DNA from: CAYVKM01 sp964452045
GTDB lineage: Bacteria; Calditrichota; Calditrichia; RBG-13-44-9
Direction of reading: 5' to 3'
Length of the DNA: 35,077 nt
Assembly: GCA_964452045.1 (NCBI GenBank)
Contig: CAYVKM010000035.1
Coordinates: 1 to 35,077, forward strand
The stretch's first letter is position 1. The number at the start of each line of letters is the position of its first letter. The notes beneath the pieces are model-generated. The model was not told where the DNA came from and did not search any database. It saw only the letters and a list, made by a program, of their open reading frames with translations. Both the position numbers and the translations under genes were made by a program. Positions 1 through 9,481 of this stretch are shown here, one piece after another.

Positions 1-26
1 CGCCCATCATTTTTCATGGGAGTGAT

Positions 27-722
27 TTGAAGCAGAATAAAAAGTGGATCTGGCTAAAAAGGGAATTCGTTATACCGGGGCATTTTATTTACAATACACT
101 TTACCTGGATTTAGGCGAATTTAAGGGGAAAACCGAAATCTATCTTAATGGAGAGTCACTGGATAAATCGCAAAAAGTACAAAGTCTCGGAAACATGTTT
201 CTCCAGGGTTACCGGCTGGTTGAACTGCACATGGCCGACCTTCATTTCGGACACCAAAATTCATTACTGGTTGGTTCTCATCTAAAAAAGTCTTCCGATT
301 CTCTTTATATTGAACAACCAGCCATTTACTCGAGGCTCGGTTTCCTGAAAAAACAGAGTTTTCCGGTTTCGGAGTGCCCATACCGGCTGGAGCGGGAAGT
401 CCATGCTTTCCTGGAAGATTTTAGTATGGCCTGGGCGCAAAGTGATTCTTTGCAAATGGTAGATTTTTTTACGCCGGATTTTAATTTCCGGGATATGAAC
501 CGCACTAAATATTCGGCACAGTTGATCGGTTTAAAGAACGTTCACAGCATTTCTCAAATTGAAATTTCAGACCCCAATTATTTCCTGCTGAACGGCAAGG
601 AACAAGTTTTGGTATTTGGCGATTGGATCGTCCGGCAGAGTGAAGAGATCTCCTGGCACCTGCCTTTTATCCTTCAAGTTATCAACAGCGATGATCACTG
701 GCTGATCGGAAAAATATATTGA
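27..722 (+). CDS. Protein with jelly-roll-like N-terminal part and NTF2-like C-terminal part
   Basis: A 231-aa protein of unknown function. Residues about 8-85 (WLKREFVIP, LDLGEFKGKTEIYLNG, NSLLVGSH) resemble the galactose-binding jelly-roll seen at the N-terminus of family 2 glycosidases. Residues about 124-231 (AFLEDFSMAWAQSD, FFTPDFNF, then alternating strands to WLIGKIY) resemble an NTF2/SnoaL-like fold, which also occurs as a C-terminal appendage of cell-wall enzymes. Both assignments are by eye. The chosen TTG start has GGGAG just upstream and forms a TTGA overlap with a possible upstream stop at 28-30, the same arrangement this gene makes with sfsA. The frame is, however, open to the window edge (PIIFHGSD precedes), so the gene may be 5'-truncated. 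No signal peptide is visible from this start. Confidence 0.6.
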   Translation: MKQNKKWIWLKREFVIPGHFIYNTLYLDLGEFKGKTEIYLNGESLDKSQKVQSLGNMFLQGYRLVELHMADLHFGHQNSLLVGSHLKKSSDSLYIEQPAIYSRLGFLKKQSFPVSECPYRLEREVHAFLEDFSMAWAQSDSLQMVDFFTPDFNFRDMNRTKYSAQLIGLKNVHSISQIEISDPNYFLLNGKEQVLVFGDWIVRQSEEISWHLPFILQVINSDDHWLIGKIY

Positions 723-1417
723 AACTGTCCCAACCCCTGATCAAAGGAAAACTGATTTTACGGTATAAACGTTTTCTGGCAGATGTGGAGCTGGAAGATG
801 GCATAATCGTTACCGCCCACACCCCCAACTCCGGCAGTATGAAAGGGTGCCAGGAGCCAGGCAGCCCGGTGCTGCTCTCACAGAGTGCCAATCCCAAAAG
901 AAAGCTAAAATATACCTGGGAACTCATCCAGCTTGATCAACAATGGGTCGGGATCAATACCGGTCATCCGAATAAACTGGTTCGGGAGGGGATAGAAAAT
1001 GGGACTGTTTCCGAACTCCAGGGTTATGCCTCCATTCGTCCTGAAGTCAGATATGGAAGGAACAGCCGGATTGATTTGCTGCTGGAAGGTATTGCCGGCA
1101 AATGTTATGTGGAAGTAAAAAATGTGACCCTGGTTGAGGATAATGTGGCTTATTTCCCGGATGCCGTAACCAAGCGTGGACAAAAGCATTTAAGAGAATT
1201 AATGGCCGTCGTAACGGCGGGAGATCGGGCGGTCATATTTTTTGTGGTACAGCGTCGCGACGCAAAATATGTCTCGCCGGCAGATAGTATCGATCCGGTT
1301 TATGGAAAATTGCTACGGGAGGCGGTTGAAAATGGAGTGGAGGCACTGGCATATCAGGCAGTTGTCTCTCCTGAGCAAATTTTTCTCAAAGAGAGATTGC
1401 CGGTGGTTCTTTCCTGA
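719..1417 (+). CDS. sfsA: SfsA family DNA-binding/nuclease-fold protein
   Basis: A 232-aa protein with the full SfsA signature: RFLADVEL near residue 20, HTPNSGSMKGC near 34-44, RIDLLL near 117, YVEVKNVTL near 130, and FPDAVTKRGQKHL near 146-158. Its length matches the family (about 230 aa). The core has a PD-(D/E)XK nuclease-like fold, with E132 and K134 of the VEVK segment as candidate active-site residues. The E. coli member was described as a sugar fermentation stimulation protein that binds DNA; its biochemical role remains poorly defined. The TTG start overlaps the preceding stop codon as TTGA, so the two genes are probably translationally coupled. Confidence 0.93.
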   Translation: MKLSQPLIKGKLILRYKRFLADVELEDGIIVTAHTPNSGSMKGCQEPGSPVLLSQSANPKRKLKYTWELIQLDQQWVGINTGHPNKLVREGIENGTVSELQGYASIRPEVRYGRNSRIDLLLEGIAGKCYVEVKNVTLVEDNVAYFPDAVTKRGQKHLRELMAVVTAGDRAVIFFVVQRRDAKYVSPADSIDPVYGKLLREAVENGVEALAYQAVVSPEQIFLKERLPVVLS

Positions 1418-1960
1418 TACGATATCTTTAGGTTAATATTTCAATTCGATGTGGCCAATGCCAGAACTGTGATTTCGCCCCTGCATACTGCTGAACCGAG
1501 TCTTATAAAGACTTGTTGAGAAGTCACTTCATTTTGGTAGAAAGCCGTTTAATTCAAAAAACACACTGCTCTATTAAAATGAAACCCACCTATAATTTAT
1601 CGTTTATAAATCTCTCCTTATAATTGTTCACTGGTTCAGAAAACAAGTTTTATTTGTCATTTTATGTTTTTTTACATATATTAAAAAAGATCTGATCTAG
1701 AAATTAAGCATTAATTAAAATGTTTTACTCAGTATCCCAATCTAATTCAGCCGCTCATCCTACGAATATTCTTGTCTTTATTATAATCCCTTCGAAATAT
1801 TTTACTTTACGGTTTCATCTGATCTTTACATCTGATTATGCTTTATTATCTATAATTTTAGTGTAGAATTCTAGGTTGGATAAATTTTGTGAAAAGCCAT
1901 CAGGGTTTTATGTTAAGCCTATAAATTTTATTAGTTCAACCAAATTAAAGGAGGTAGCAG
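1418..1960. other. AT-rich intergenic region upstream of the TonB receptor
   Basis: 543 bp without a plausible gene. I see no tRNA and no repeat. A short hairpin (GTCTT, 3-nt loop, AAGAC, near 1501-1513) follows sfsA but lacks a T-run. The region ends with a consensus Shine-Dalgarno sequence, AAAGGAGG at 1947-1954, six bases before the receptor start codon. It presumably holds the receptor promoter, which I cannot place. Confidence 0.5.
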
Positions 1961-4486
1961 ATGAATTATATTAGTTATCACAAATCCTTTAAATTTGCGT
2001 TAGTGCTAATTATGATGTTTTTTACATCATTCCCACTAATAGCGCAAAATACTGGTACAGTTAGGGGGGTTGTAACTGATGATGCTGGAGAAGCTCTAGT
2101 TGGTGCAAATATATATTTGGAAGGCACAACTTTGGGCACGTCTACTGATGAAGATGGGGCATATTTTATTTTGGATGTTCCGGTTGGAACATACACTATC
2201 GTAGCTGCCTATCTAAGTTACAAAACACAAAGGCAATCCATTGATGTCTCCGCCGGTGAAACAATTACACAAAATTTTACGCTCGGTATTGACGCATTGT
2301 TGATGGATGCAGTTGTGGTCTCTGGTACACCAGGCGGAGTGGGTGTAACCAAACGCGAAGCAAGTTTTGCTATAACCACCGTTCCTGCCCTCGAAATTAG
2401 ACAGTTTTCGCCGAGCAGCACGGCAAATTTATTGGAGGTGGTTCCTGGTGTATGGTCTGAGAGCTCCGGTGGTGTTGCGGGTGCAAATATTTTTGTGCGT
2501 GGTCTGCCGTCATCCGGTGATGCGCCATTCGTGACAATGTCACTCAATGGTGGACCAATTTACGGTGTGGAAACACTTTCTTTTTTTGAGCAGAGTTCCA
2601 TCTTCCGTATTGATGAAACCGTTGAAAATACGGAGGCATTACGTGGTGGCCCCGGTGCTGTATTCTCGAATGCTGAACCGGGTATGACCGTAAATTTCAA
2701 TTTAAGGAAGGGAGGCGAGGCAACTAAAGGTCGTCTGAAATATACAACATCTGACTATAATCTGCAGCGGGTTGATGGTTACATGAGTGGTAAAATAAGC
2801 GATGGATTGTATTATATGGCAGGTGGATATACACGCACAGCTCCAGGCATTAGAAGTACCCAATTTAACGCCGAGAATGGAAAGCAGGTCACTCTGGAGA
2901 TGACTAAGACCTTCAAGAGAGGTGTTGTTAATGCCTTCACACGACTAACTGATGATTATGGCCAATGGATTCTACCAATGGCACTAAACACTGGCAACGA
3001 TCTGGGTACATTCAGCCCACTCGGTAATGCAACACGCTTTCGTGAACTTCAGATTAATGGGGCGGGTGATACCCAGATCTTTGATTTTGCCAAAGGCCGT
3101 GGTTGGAAAGGGGGTATCAGTGGTGTGAACGCAGATCTCGATTTAGGGGATGGTTGGATGGTGCGAGACAACCTTACCTATACCTCAGGCAATGCGAATA
3201 CCTTTGGGTTTGTACCGAATGGCGGTCCAATTCGAGTAAGTGCACTGAAGAACAGTCTTGGTGTCGACACCGTAATGACCAATGGTGGAGTGATACTAAT
3301 GGATTCGGATTGGATTCAAAACTATGGATACTGGGTTGTTAAGAAGGAGCTTGAATCTATTAACAATGACCTCAGCTTAGAGAAAAAGCTGAATAAACAC
3401 GACATCACTGTTGGTCTGTACCAGGCGCGATGGTCATCTAACGATTTCTGGACAATTGGTAATCATGTACCGGTTCAAAATGTTACCAATGGGGATTTAT
3501 TAGAATCGGATATAACTGCCCAGGATGTTGCTGACGCAGGAGGCGGAGCGCCGTGGAGTTACAATATTCAATCTGCTGGTGATGCCCGGGTGTATGCGGT
3601 CTATGGCGCAGATTCCTGGCAAGTCCTGCCAGCCCTTCGGATTGATCTTGGACTCCGCCATCAATGGTTTGACCTCCAGTACACCCTGGATAGTGGTCCG
3701 GTTTATCCCGACGGCACGCCCGACTTGGTAAAGTCGCTTAGCGGAAAACATTTTGCATTTACGGGAGCGGCCAACTACGACTTAAGCGAAGAGCTTGGTA
3801 TCTTCGGGCGCTACTCTGATAGCTATTTGTTTCCACAATTTGACAATATTCGCGAAGGTGTTTACAGTCTTGACTCGGATGGTAATCTCAAACCCTATAA
3901 ATTCAGACAATATGAAGCAGGAGTTAAGTATGTTTCAACGATTTTCAGTCTGTTTGCAACTGGTTTCTTTAACAATGTTGATGTTGTAGAGGGTGATGTC
4001 GGCGCTACCAGAGTAACTGCCCTTCTAAACACACACGCGTATGGGGTTGAACTGGATGGGGTGATCACCTATGAAAACTTCGCGCTGCGAGCTGTTGGAA
4101 CATTACAGAAAGGAGAGATAAAGGAGGCTAATGCTGATCCGGCCGTCGTGGGAAATAAGATTTGGCGTCAACCTGACTGGCAATTCAGAGTTTCGCCGAG
4201 CTATAAGGTCACTTTCGGAAATTTCGCTGCGACCATTTATGGTGCCCTGAGGAGCGTCGGAAAACGATGGAATGATAGAACTAATCTTTTCCAGTTAGAG
4301 GGCTACACGAAAGTCGACGTAGGCGCTGTGATCTATGCCCCGGGTGGTCTGTCGTTCGGCGTTCATGGGGATAATGTAAACAATTCTGATGGCCTGACAG
4401 AGGGCGATCCGCGTGATCCTACAGCTGCCAACGGTCGTCCTATCTTCGGTCGATCAGTCAAATTCTCGGTCGCATACGACTTTTAG
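1961..4486 (+). CDS. TonB-dependent outer-membrane receptor with carboxypeptidase-D-like domain
   Basis: An 841-aa outer-membrane importer energised by TonB. Residues 1-29 form a signal peptide ending ...PLIAQ. Residues about 31-113 (GTVRGVVTDDAGEALVGANIY, GTYTI) are the carboxypeptidase regulatory-like beta-sandwich typical of FCB receptors. DAVVVSG near 116-122 is a TonB-box-like segment. The plug follows at about 130-250 (FVRGLP, LRGGPGAVFSN, GMTVNFNLRKGG). The rest is a long beta-barrel ending ...VKFSVAYDF with the terminal Phe expected for assembly by the BAM machinery. The ATG is set by a perfect Shine-Dalgarno sequence. A symporter gene lies downstream beyond a terminator, which may point to an organic nutrient as substrate, but the substrate cannot be read from the sequence. 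Confidence 0.92.
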   Translation: MNYISYHKSFKFALVLIMMFFTSFPLIAQNTGTVRGVVTDDAGEALVGANIYLEGTTLGTSTDEDGAYFILDVPVGTYTIVAAYLSYKTQRQSIDVSAGETITQNFTLGIDALLMDAVVVSGTPGGVGVTKREASFAITTVPALEIRQFSPSSTANLLEVVPGVWSESSGGVAGANIFVRGLPSSGDAPFVTMSLNGGPIYGVETLSFFEQSSIFRIDETVENTEALRGGPGAVFSNAEPGMTVNFNLRKGGEATKGRLKYTTSDYNLQRVDGYMSGKISDGLYYMAGGYTRTAPGIRSTQFNAENGKQVTLEMTKTFKRGVVNAFTRLTDDYGQWILPMALNTGNDLGTFSPLGNATRFRELQINGAGDTQIFDFAKGRGWKGGISGVNADLDLGDGWMVRDNLTYTSGNANTFGFVPNGGPIRVSALKNSLGVDTVMTNGGVILMDSDWIQNYGYWVVKKELESINNDLSLEKKLNKHDITVGLYQARWSSNDFWTIGNHVPVQNVTNGDLLESDITAQDVADAGGGAPWSYNIQSAGDARVYAVYGADSWQVLPALRIDLGLRHQWFDLQYTLDSGPVYPDGTPDLVKSLSGKHFAFTGAANYDLSEELGIFGRYSDSYLFPQFDNIREGVYSLDSDGNLKPYKFRQYEAGVKYVSTIFSLFATGFFNNVDVVEGDVGATRVTALLNTHAYGVELDGVITYENFALRAVGTLQKGEIKEANADPAVVGNKIWRQPDWQFRVSPSYKVTFGNFAATIYGALRSVGKRWNDRTNLFQLEGYTKVDVGAVIYAPGGLSFGVHGDNVNNSDGLTEGDPRDPTAANGRPIFGRSVKFSVAYDF

Positions 4487-4802
4487 AGCCAAATGTTTTT
4501 AGGTGCTAATATTCTAGGTAAATTTTTCTGATACCATCAATTGAGGGCGTCCCGATCATTCGGCCAGCCCTCAATTTTTACTTTGTTTATTCAAGGGCTG
4601 TTACATAATTATATTTATTGCAGTAACAAATACCAGTTGTTCCATATGGCTTCTTTTTGTGACTTTATAGATAAATCGAAATCTCACCAATAAAAAAGAT
4701 TTAGTGCTGATCTTTGGACTCTTGGGGCCTCGATTTGATGATAGAACTGGTTATCAGTGATGTGTCTGGTTTCTCTAAAGATTAGGAAACAAAAGGGTAG
4801 AT
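4487..4802. other. Intergenic region between TonB receptor and symporter
   Basis: 316 bp holding the terminator at 4539-4582 and then AT-rich sequence without a recognisable operator. The start codon at 4803 has only a weak ribosome-binding sequence (AAAGGGTAG). Confidence 0.5.
4539..4582 (+). terminator. Rho-independent terminator after the TonB receptor
   Basis: A 10-bp perfect stem, AATTGAGGGC (4539-4548) with GCCCTCAATT (4567-4576), is followed by a T-rich tail. It lies about 50 bp after the receptor stop and would separate its transcript from the symporter's. Confidence 0.75.
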
Positions 4803-6689
4803 ATGATAGATCTCCTCATTGTTATAGCCTTTATTATTTACAGCATCAGCAATGGATTTCGCAATCAATCTAAAGCTTCAGAAAATTTGGAAGAGTATTT
4901 TTTAGCCGGCCGGTCAATTAAAGGATGGCGGGCAGGTTTCAGCCTTGCTGCCACTCAATTTGCCGCCGATACTCCGCTTTTGGTGACGGGATTAATTGCC
5001 ACTGGAGGTGTTTTCATGCTATGGCGGCTTTGGATTTATGGATTGGGATTTTTGATGATCGGATTCCTTCTGGGGCGGTCCTGGCGGCGGGCTCAGGTGA
5101 TTACTGATGCCGAATTAACTGAAATCCGCTACAGCGGGAGGGGCGTGTTGGCATTGCGGGGACTAAAAGCGATTTATTATGGTACCGTGATGAATTGCAC
5201 CATCATGGCAATGGTTTTGGTTGCCGCTACTAGAATCAGTGAAATATTTTTACCTTGGAATGATTGGTTGCCGGCCAGTCTTTATCAGCCGGTTTATGGT
5301 CTTGTAAAAACAGTCGGGATACAACTGGCATCGGGTGCTACAGGATTGGAGCCCTGGGTTGCGACCACGAACAACCTTATCAGCATTCTATTGATCATTG
5401 GATTTACCGCTCTCTACTCAACAACAGGCGGGTTAAGGTCGGTCATCGCCACGGATACGGTTCAATTTAGCATCGCGATAATTGGCACCGCTGTTTATGC
5501 GATTGTCGTAATCATTGAATCAGGTGGTGTCGGAAAAATTGTACATAGCCTTGTGGAGCTTTACGGAGCTAAATTTACCAGTCAAGTTCTTTCCTTTAGC
5601 CCCAACACTTTTGAAGCCCTGATGCCTTTCTTGATCATCGTTAGTTTACAGTGGTTTTTTGAGCGAAACAGCGACGGCACCGGTTACTTTGCCCAGCGAA
5701 TGATGGCATGCCGCAGCGACCGGGATGCGAAGGTAGCCGCATTCATTTTCACCTGGCTGCAAATATTTCTGCGCAGCCTGATCTGGCTAATCATTGGGGT
5801 TGGGTTGTTGGTGGTTTATCCTTTTGATCCGGCCACTGCTAGCGGCGAGAGTTTTGTGGCAGGGAGAGAATTGTTGTTCGCCACAGGAATAAAGGATTTG
5901 CTTCCACCGGGCATACGGGGACTCATGCTAACTGGTATGTTAGCCGCTCTGGCTTCCACCATCGATACCCATTTATCCTGGGGCGCCAGTTATTGGAGCA
6001 ATGATCTTTATTTACGCATCGTCAATAAAGCCTGGCTGAAGAGAGAGCCATCCAACAAGGAACAGGTAATTGTTGCCAGATTATCGAATATAATGATATT
6101 GACAATCGCATTAATTATTATGGCAAATCTGGGGTCTATTCAGACTGCTTGGTATGTTACTTTGCTCTTCGGAGCGGGAACAGGAGCCGTTCTTGTTTTG
6201 CGATGGGTGTGGGAAAGAATTAACCTCTTTTCGGAGGTCTCCGCAATTATAGTCTCTCTAATCTTTGCTCCAATTATTCTTTTCACTGTTGAAGCGGAGT
6301 GGCTTCGGCTTCTGCTGATGTCTTCCATTTCGACAGTCGTTGTGGTTGTTGTAACGTTAATGACCCGCCCAACGGCTGAAAAGACCTTGACAGAATTTTA
6401 TAAGAGAGTCGATCCTCCCGGGTTTTGGAAAAATACGGCAAAAAAACTAAAGATGGACAACCGGCACCCGATGGAAACCTTCAAAAAAGGAGCTTATTTA
6501 ACAGTTACTACGAGTTTATCAGTATATCTGTTATTGGTGGGCTTTGGAAAACTTATTTTGCCGAATCCCGAAAGTGCGATTACCTATTCCTGGATTTATA
6601 TCATTTTGGGATTTGCCAGTCTGCCTTTATGGTGGAAGAAGTTTTTTCTATCCAAAAAAGAAGCTGTGCAAAGTTCCGAAGACGATTAA
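4803..6689 (+). CDS. Sodium:solute symporter family (SSS/SLC5) transporter
   Basis: A 628-aa inner-membrane protein with about 13-14 hydrophobic segments. The N-terminal third carries the family pattern: LEEYFLAGRSIKGWRAGFSLAATQFAADTPL near 29-60, then GGVFMLWRLWIYGLGF, and LRSVIATDTVQFSIAIIG near 210-228. GMLAALASTIDTHLSWGASYWSNDLY near 378-403 matches the conserved central helix with the Na+-site serine/threonine residues of the LeuT fold. It is somewhat longer than typical members because of an extended C-terminus with two further membrane helices. Family members take up sugars, amino acids, or nucleosides with Na+; the substrate here is unknown. A partnership with the upstream TonB receptor is inferred from adjacency only. 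Confidence 0.9.
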   Translation: MIDLLIVIAFIIYSISNGFRNQSKASENLEEYFLAGRSIKGWRAGFSLAATQFAADTPLLVTGLIATGGVFMLWRLWIYGLGFLMIGFLLGRSWRRAQVITDAELTEIRYSGRGVLALRGLKAIYYGTVMNCTIMAMVLVAATRISEIFLPWNDWLPASLYQPVYGLVKTVGIQLASGATGLEPWVATTNNLISILLIIGFTALYSTTGGLRSVIATDTVQFSIAIIGTAVYAIVVIIESGGVGKIVHSLVELYGAKFTSQVLSFSPNTFEALMPFLIIVSLQWFFERNSDGTGYFAQRMMACRSDRDAKVAAFIFTWLQIFLRSLIWLIIGVGLLVVYPFDPATASGESFVAGRELLFATGIKDLLPPGIRGLMLTGMLAALASTIDTHLSWGASYWSNDLYLRIVNKAWLKREPSNKEQVIVARLSNIMILTIALIIMANLGSIQTAWYVTLLFGAGTGAVLVLRWVWERINLFSEVSAIIVSLIFAPIILFTVEAEWLRLLLMSSISTVVVVVVTLMTRPTAEKTLTEFYKRVDPPGFWKNTAKKLKMDNRHPMETFKKGAYLTVTTSLSVYLLLVGFGKLILPNPESAITYSWIYIILGFASLPLWWKKFFLSKKEAVQSSEDD

Positions 6690-7042
6690 ATTCCTTGACA
6701 AAAATTGACTTCAATCCTTTTGTGGAGATGATGACCCGATCGGGACGATTATTCATTTCTAATCTAAATCAATATGTTTTTTTTATAAAGCAGGGCATAA
6801 ATTTATATTAGATATTCGCGTACATGACGGGTGATCAAGAAAATTTGTCTCACAAATTCTTTAGCTTTTCTTCCCATCTCTACAATCAACTTGCGATTAT
6901 GAAATAAATAGCGAGTTCGTAAAGCCGCTCATTCGTAAGTATTTACTAAAAATCCGGTGTGATGATTATTGACTTGAGTTATGGAGTATGTCGGTGTGTC
7001 ACTCCCAATCGCCGGTCGTTCTTTCACAATACCGGTCTTTGA
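6690..7042. other. Intergenic region between symporter and comF (convergent)
   Basis: 353 bp between two convergent genes. The only structure I see is an inverted repeat AATTTGT-CTC-ACAAATT at 6842-6858 followed by a moderately T-rich stretch, a weak terminator candidate. An out-of-frame ORF reaching 6811 lies mostly inside the symporter gene and looks spurious. Confidence 0.4.
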
Positions 7043-7747
7043 TTAATTAAGATGTTCCCGCGGTGTGGCCAGTGCCAGCCCGATGGCCGCTTTAATTCCT
7101 ATCTCTTTTAATTCCCGCGCACACTCGTTGATTGTTGCCCCGGTAGTGACCACATCATCTACGATGATTGCGGTTTTTCCCAAAACTTTTTCCGGGTGTT
7201 TTATCTCAAAGGCATTCTGAACATTTTCCTGCCGCTCCTGGCGGTCCAGGGTAGTCTGGGATTTGGTATCCCGACGCCGGATAAAGAGGTCCTTATCAAC
7301 CAGCGGCTTTTGTTGGTAAAATAAGCCTCTGGCAATATGATAGCTTTGATTGTACCCTCTCTCTTTTTCCCTGGAAGGGTGCAGCGGAACCGGCAGAACC
7401 AGAGATTCCCGGTTCAATAGCTCGGGAGGTAAATACTGCTGGCAGTGAACACCGAAATGATAAGCCATTCGATCCATCTTTCGATACTTGATCTGGTGGA
7501 TTATTTCCTGCAGGTTATTATCAAATTCAAACAAGATGTGAAGTTCATCAAGGTAGGAAGTGCTCAACCGATCCAGAATTTTCTCCCGGATAAAATCTGA
7601 AGAAACCGTCTGAAATGAGCTTAGACATTTTTGGCATAGGTTTCGTACCGGAGAATCAACAGATAATTGTTCGCCACAAACACTGCAAACCGGAGGGTAA
7701 ATAAGCTGGAACAGACCCTCGCCAAGTTTTGTGATCAGATTATTCAT
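7043..7747 (-). CDS. comF: ComF family phosphoribosyltransferase-like protein
   Basis: A 234-aa protein of the ComF/GntX family. A four-cysteine zinc-binding motif is at the N-terminus (C21, C24, C38, C41). Next come LPVPLHPSREKERGYNQSY near 120-138 and the QTTLDRQER segment. The phosphoribosyltransferase PRPP-binding signature TAIIVDDVVTTGAT lies near 190-203. In naturally competent bacteria, ComF helps single-stranded DNA uptake or processing; no other competence genes are in this window. The start codon lies only 8 bp after the terminator hairpin of the upstream gene, and no Shine-Dalgarno sequence is visible between them, so initiation may be weak or the true start may be internal. Confidence 0.88.
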   Translation of the reverse strand: MNNLITKLGEGLFQLIYPPVCSVCGEQLSVDSPVRNLCQKCLSSFQTVSSDFIREKILDRLSTSYLDELHILFEFDNNLQEIIHQIKYRKMDRMAYHFGVHCQQYLPPELLNRESLVLPVPLHPSREKERGYNQSYHIARGLFYQQKPLVDKDLFIRRRDTKSQTTLDRQERQENVQNAFEIKHPEKVLGKTAIIVDDVVTTGATINECARELKEIGIKAAIGLALATPREHLN

Positions 7748-7755
7748 GAAAATAT

Positions 7756-7780
7756 AAAGCCCTGTCCGGGACAGGGCTTT
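7756..7780 (-). terminator. Terminator hairpin between the barrel gene and comF
   Basis: A near-perfect palindrome: 12 bases AAAGCCCTGTCC, a central G, then the 12-base complement GGACAGGGCTTT. On the minus strand it begins 5 bases after the stop codon of the outer-membrane barrel gene and is followed by TATATTTT. It ends 8 bases before the comF start codon. Confidence 0.7.
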
Positions 7781-7785
7781 AATGC

Positions 7786-9245
7786 TTAAAATTTAAAGCT
7801 AAAGGAAATTCGTGGTTCAATTCTTTCCAGTGGTTTATACTCTACCGAACCATCTTCGTTCACCTGTTTTACCCAGNNNNNNNNNNNNNNNNNNNNNNNN
7901 NNNNNNNNNNNNNNNNNNNNNNNNNNNNNNNNNNNNNNNNNNNNNNNNNNNNNNNNNNNNNNNNNNNNNNNNNNNNTCTTTCCAGTGGTTTATACTCTAC
8001 CGAACCATCTTCGTTCACCTGTTTTACCCAGTACCAGCGGTATACGGTTGAGACCACCAGGAACATATTCAGACGATATCCCACTTCTGCTGTGACAATC
8101 GACCGATTGTCCAGAGTGCGGAAATCTTTAAATGTTTCGATACCAATCTTATCATAATAAGCCCGTAGTTCAAATTTTGGGACCAGATCCGGGGCAAGCG
8201 CTTCCAGGTGTATTATCCCGCTCCTTTTTACTCCGTTTAAGCGCTGATAATTTCCTACCAGTGAAATTTTATGAATAATATGTCCGGCAAGCTGTCCGAA
8301 ATAACCTTCATTTTTTTGGGCATACTCCAGAGCGAATATACCACTCTCACCCGGATATTCGAAAGGATTTAATGAACGTTGCAATTCATACAGCGGACCA
8401 AAGAAACTTGCGATAAATTGGTCACCCAGAAAACGTTTTTCAAATTTAGCCGAGAGGGCAAACAAACCAATAAATTCAGGGAAGAAGGCATTTATCCCCA
8501 CTGCCTGGCCACTGCCGAAATCCTTAAATTTTCCATAATCATAATACACACCTGATTTAAAGATGGGGGTATCAATAAAAAGCAGGTCCGCCCCCAGACC
8601 GTAAGCGGTAAGATTTGTTTTCTCCCCCGGATCAGTCAGGGAATAGACTTTATCATCAAAAACATAGGTCCCATAGACCCGGAAATTTTTCAGCACCGGG
8701 ATATTGGGATTGGCAAACCGAACAGGACGCAAATAAAGATTGCCGCCAATCACCTCAAGATTTCCCAGGTTATTAGTCACCGATTCAAATCCAAACTTCC
8801 CGAAATCGATATCGAGTGCCAAACCAATCTTTCGTTTGTCATAATTGGAGGCATTATTATAGTTCCACATCAGAAAGCCATTACCCAGGCTAGCCATTTC
8901 CAGGGTTCCGATACGAGTGTAAAATGGATCATACTTCCGGCCATATCGAATATAATTAATCGCCCGGAGTATCCCGGCACCACCCTGGTATTCATCCTTA
9001 CGCAACTTAAACTCATTGTTGTTGTTCATCAGCAGCTGGATATACAATCCCACACCAACTTTCCCGACCGCAATTTCCGGAGCCAGAGTAAAGGTGGTAT
9101 AAGGTTGACCATCGATCCAGGTCATTCCCAGCCCTCCGGTAACTACATTTTCATCGGCGTAGAAATAGGATTCAGGTATTCCCTGAGCAAAAAGTGAGGG
9201 TACCAGAAACAGCATGCAGAAAAGCAATAAATAGATATTTCTCAT
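7786..9245 (-). CDS. Putative outer-membrane beta-barrel protein (interrupted by an assembly gap)
   Basis: An unrecognised outer-membrane-type protein. Residues 1-20 are a signal peptide (LLLFCMLFLVPSLFA). The rest has alternating polar and aromatic strands, many Tyr and Phe, and repeated turns, as in beta-barrels. The frame runs into a 100-N gap. If the exact 55-bp duplication flanking the gap is collapsed, the frame continues without interruption through IEPRISFSFKF to a TAA at 7786-7788. The result is a 434-aa protein with the C-terminal Phe expected of BAM-dependent barrels. The start has a good Shine-Dalgarno sequence (AAAGGAG). A terminator follows directly. Function and substrate are unknown; the neighbours give no clue. 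Confidence 0.75.
7822..7876. repeat. Left copy of an exact 55-bp direct repeat flanking the gap
   Basis: Identical over 55 bases to 7977-8031. It ends exactly where the run of N begins. It is best read as an unmerged contig-end overlap rather than a biological repeat. Confidence 0.95.
7877..7976. other. Assembly gap of 100 N
   Basis: Exactly 100 undetermined bases, a conventional placeholder for a gap of unknown size. The identical flanks and the intact collapsed reading frame indicate that little or no sequence is really missing. Confidence 0.97.
7977..8031. repeat. Right copy of the exact 55-bp direct repeat flanking the gap
   Basis: Begins at the first base after the N run and matches 7822-7876 base for base. 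The length of 55 equals a common de Bruijn k-mer size. Confidence 0.95.
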
Positions 9246-9481
9246 GGAAAACTCCTTTGAGTTATAGAATTGTCGAAGAGAAAAAATGTTGCTTTAAAAA
9301 ATAATACAAATGCATTAAATAAATCAAGATATTTATTCGATCTTTCGCTTCATTGTCGAAATTTAGTTTTAAAATTATCGGCAGCTGTATCCAGAAATTA
9401 AGAAACATGCGTTAACAAATTATTATCTTTTCAAATTTCTAAGAGATATTTATATTGGATTTTCATAATGGTTAAATAGCG

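Noticed and set aside
6425..6811. 128-aa plus-strand ORF
   Set aside because: It overlaps the symporter gene in another frame for most of its length, has no family features and no ribosome-binding site.
7822..8031. Biological direct repeat or tandem duplication
   Set aside because: The copies end exactly at a 100-N run, are 55 bp long and identical, and collapse to an intact frame; an assembly artefact is simpler.
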